From Lachnospiraceae bacterium (lineage in GTDB: Bacteria > Bacillota > Clostridia > Lachnospirales > Lachnospiraceae), in contig DMLD01000057.1 of NCBI GenBank assembly GCA_003453515.1, forward strand, positions 1 to 6,275: a stretch of 6,275 nucleotides of DNA, read 5' to 3'. The notes under the pieces are model-generated. The model was given only the letters and a program-made list of their open reading frames with translations, was not told where the DNA came from and made no database searches. Positions 5,845-6,275 of the stretch are shown here, in pieces. Positions within the stretch are counted from its first letter, which is position 1. Every line of letters begins with the position of its first letter. The translations under genes and the position numbers were made by a program.

Positions 5845-5875
5845 GACCGCAGTGTCACCAGATGCTGCGGTCTTT
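5845..5875 (+). terminator. Rho-independent terminator after the DUF4846-like gene
   Basis: GACCGCAG (5845-5852) pairs perfectly with CTGCGGTC (5865-5872). With two G-T pairs the stem extends by four base pairs to an ACCA loop (5857-5860). The stem is followed by a short T-rich stretch (TTTGTGTT from 5873). It starts 22 bases after the stop codon. The T-run is weak, but position and GC-rich stem support termination. Confidence 0.72.
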
Positions 5876-6009
5876 GTGTTCATAGATATTTCACAGGTTC
5901 TACAAATTCTCTCCATTGTTTTCAAATATCATAAATACAAGATCACGGAAACACAATTAAGGAAACACTATTCACAACAATATACATATCATGAAAGGAG
6001 AGATGACCC

Positions 6010-6275
6010 ATGACAAAGAAGAAAAATAAACTCGTGTCAGTGTGTACGGCGCTTGCACTGGCAATGACGATGACAGTGACCATGAGCGGCTGCGGATCGG
6101 CGTCCTCTGACGCTCAGACAAGTGACGGGACGATGGGACGTGTGTCAGGTATATCTGATTCTCAGCTGACGGTGGAGACCCTTGGTCAACGTGGATTGGG
6201 GCCGGGAGCTGCGAGCGGAAGTGCAGCAGCGCCGGACGGTGAGAGACCTGACGGACCGCCGGACGGGCAGGCACC
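6010..6275 (+). CDS. Secreted lipoprotein, 3'-partial, with a Pro/Gly/Asp-rich tail
   Basis: The frame stays open from ATG 6010 to the window end (88 residues seen). AAAGGAG at 5994-6000 lies nine bases upstream and fixes the start; the ATG at 6003 is in another frame and stops after eight codons. The N-terminus is a lipoprotein signal: basic MTKKKNK, a hydrophobic core VSVCTALALAMTMTVT, and the lipobox MSGC with the lipidated Cys at residue 28. The mature part starts with a Ser/Asp spacer, then MGRVSGISDSQLTVET (residues ~42-57), a short beta-like stretch reminiscent of G-x-V-x-x-I-x-x-x-x-L-T-V segments seen in DUF5666-like lipoproteins, and then a Gly/Ala/Ser/Pro/Asp-rich low-complexity region to the edge. 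It should be anchored to the outer face of the membrane. Function unknown; the rest lies outside the window. Confidence 0.85.
   Translation, partial: MTKKKNKLVSVCTALALAMTMTVTMSGCGSASSDAQTSDGTMGRVSGISDSQLTVETLGQRGLGPGAASGSAAAPDGERPDGPPDGQA

Noticed and set aside
5972..6274. Minus-strand open frame at the right end
   Set aside because: It is opposite the lipoprotein gene, which has a ribosome site, signal peptide and lipobox; the minus frame is Arg/Ser/Pro-rich and shows no domain.
1..6275. CRISPR array, tRNA/rRNA genes, transposase or phage genes
   Set aside because: No regularly spaced repeats, cloverleaf-like segments or mobile-element protein motifs were seen on either strand.

Overview
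The window looks like chromosomal DNA of a low-to-mid GC Firmicute of class Clostridia, most likely a Lachnospiraceae member. This is inferred from strong AAGGAG-type ribosome binding sites, frequent ATA isoleucine codons, a YtrA-type GntR/ABC operon and a DUF4846-like protein; no rRNA or other taxonomic marker is present.

Left part (1-1503, + strand): two GNAT acetyltransferase genes and a Nudix hydrolase gene lie head to tail with short gaps. The first GNAT is cut by the window edge. Its C-terminus carries an extra piece that reads like the first ~25 residues of a different (RimJ/RimL-like) GNAT, so it appears to be fused to the remnant of a lost neighbour.

Middle (1504-2495): an intergenic patch with three copies of TTAAGGATACA, then a minus-strand class-I glutamine amidotransferase-like gene (peptidase C26, gamma-glutamyl-GABA hydrolase type). 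Its catalytic core is intact, but the conserved frame runs on upstream of the first available start (TTG) for 68 codons without any ATG, GTG or TTG and ends at an in-frame stop. I read it as a 5'-truncated pseudogene.

Centre (2546-4646, + strand): a complete three-gene operon: a YtrA-type GntR repressor, an ABC ATPase and a six-helix ABC-2-type permease. A near-consensus sigma-A promoter (TTGACA-N17-TATAAC) is followed at once by an inverted repeat TGTATTA-N6-TAATACA with an extra copy of the right half-site, a convincing autoregulatory operator. The likely job is a signal-responsive exporter or envelope-stress transporter; the substrate cannot be read from the sequence.

Right part (4647-6275): a perfect 14-bp inverted repeat spanning 4707-4769, a membrane-anchored DUF4846-like protein, a probable rho-independent terminator, and the 5' end of a lipoprotein gene with a Pro/Gly/Asp-rich tail that runs off the window.

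I did not find a clearly new multi-gene system. The best leads are the operator layout of the ABC operon, the large palindrome upstream of the DUF4846 gene, the copied 3' end of the broken C26 gene, and the GNAT fusion scar.
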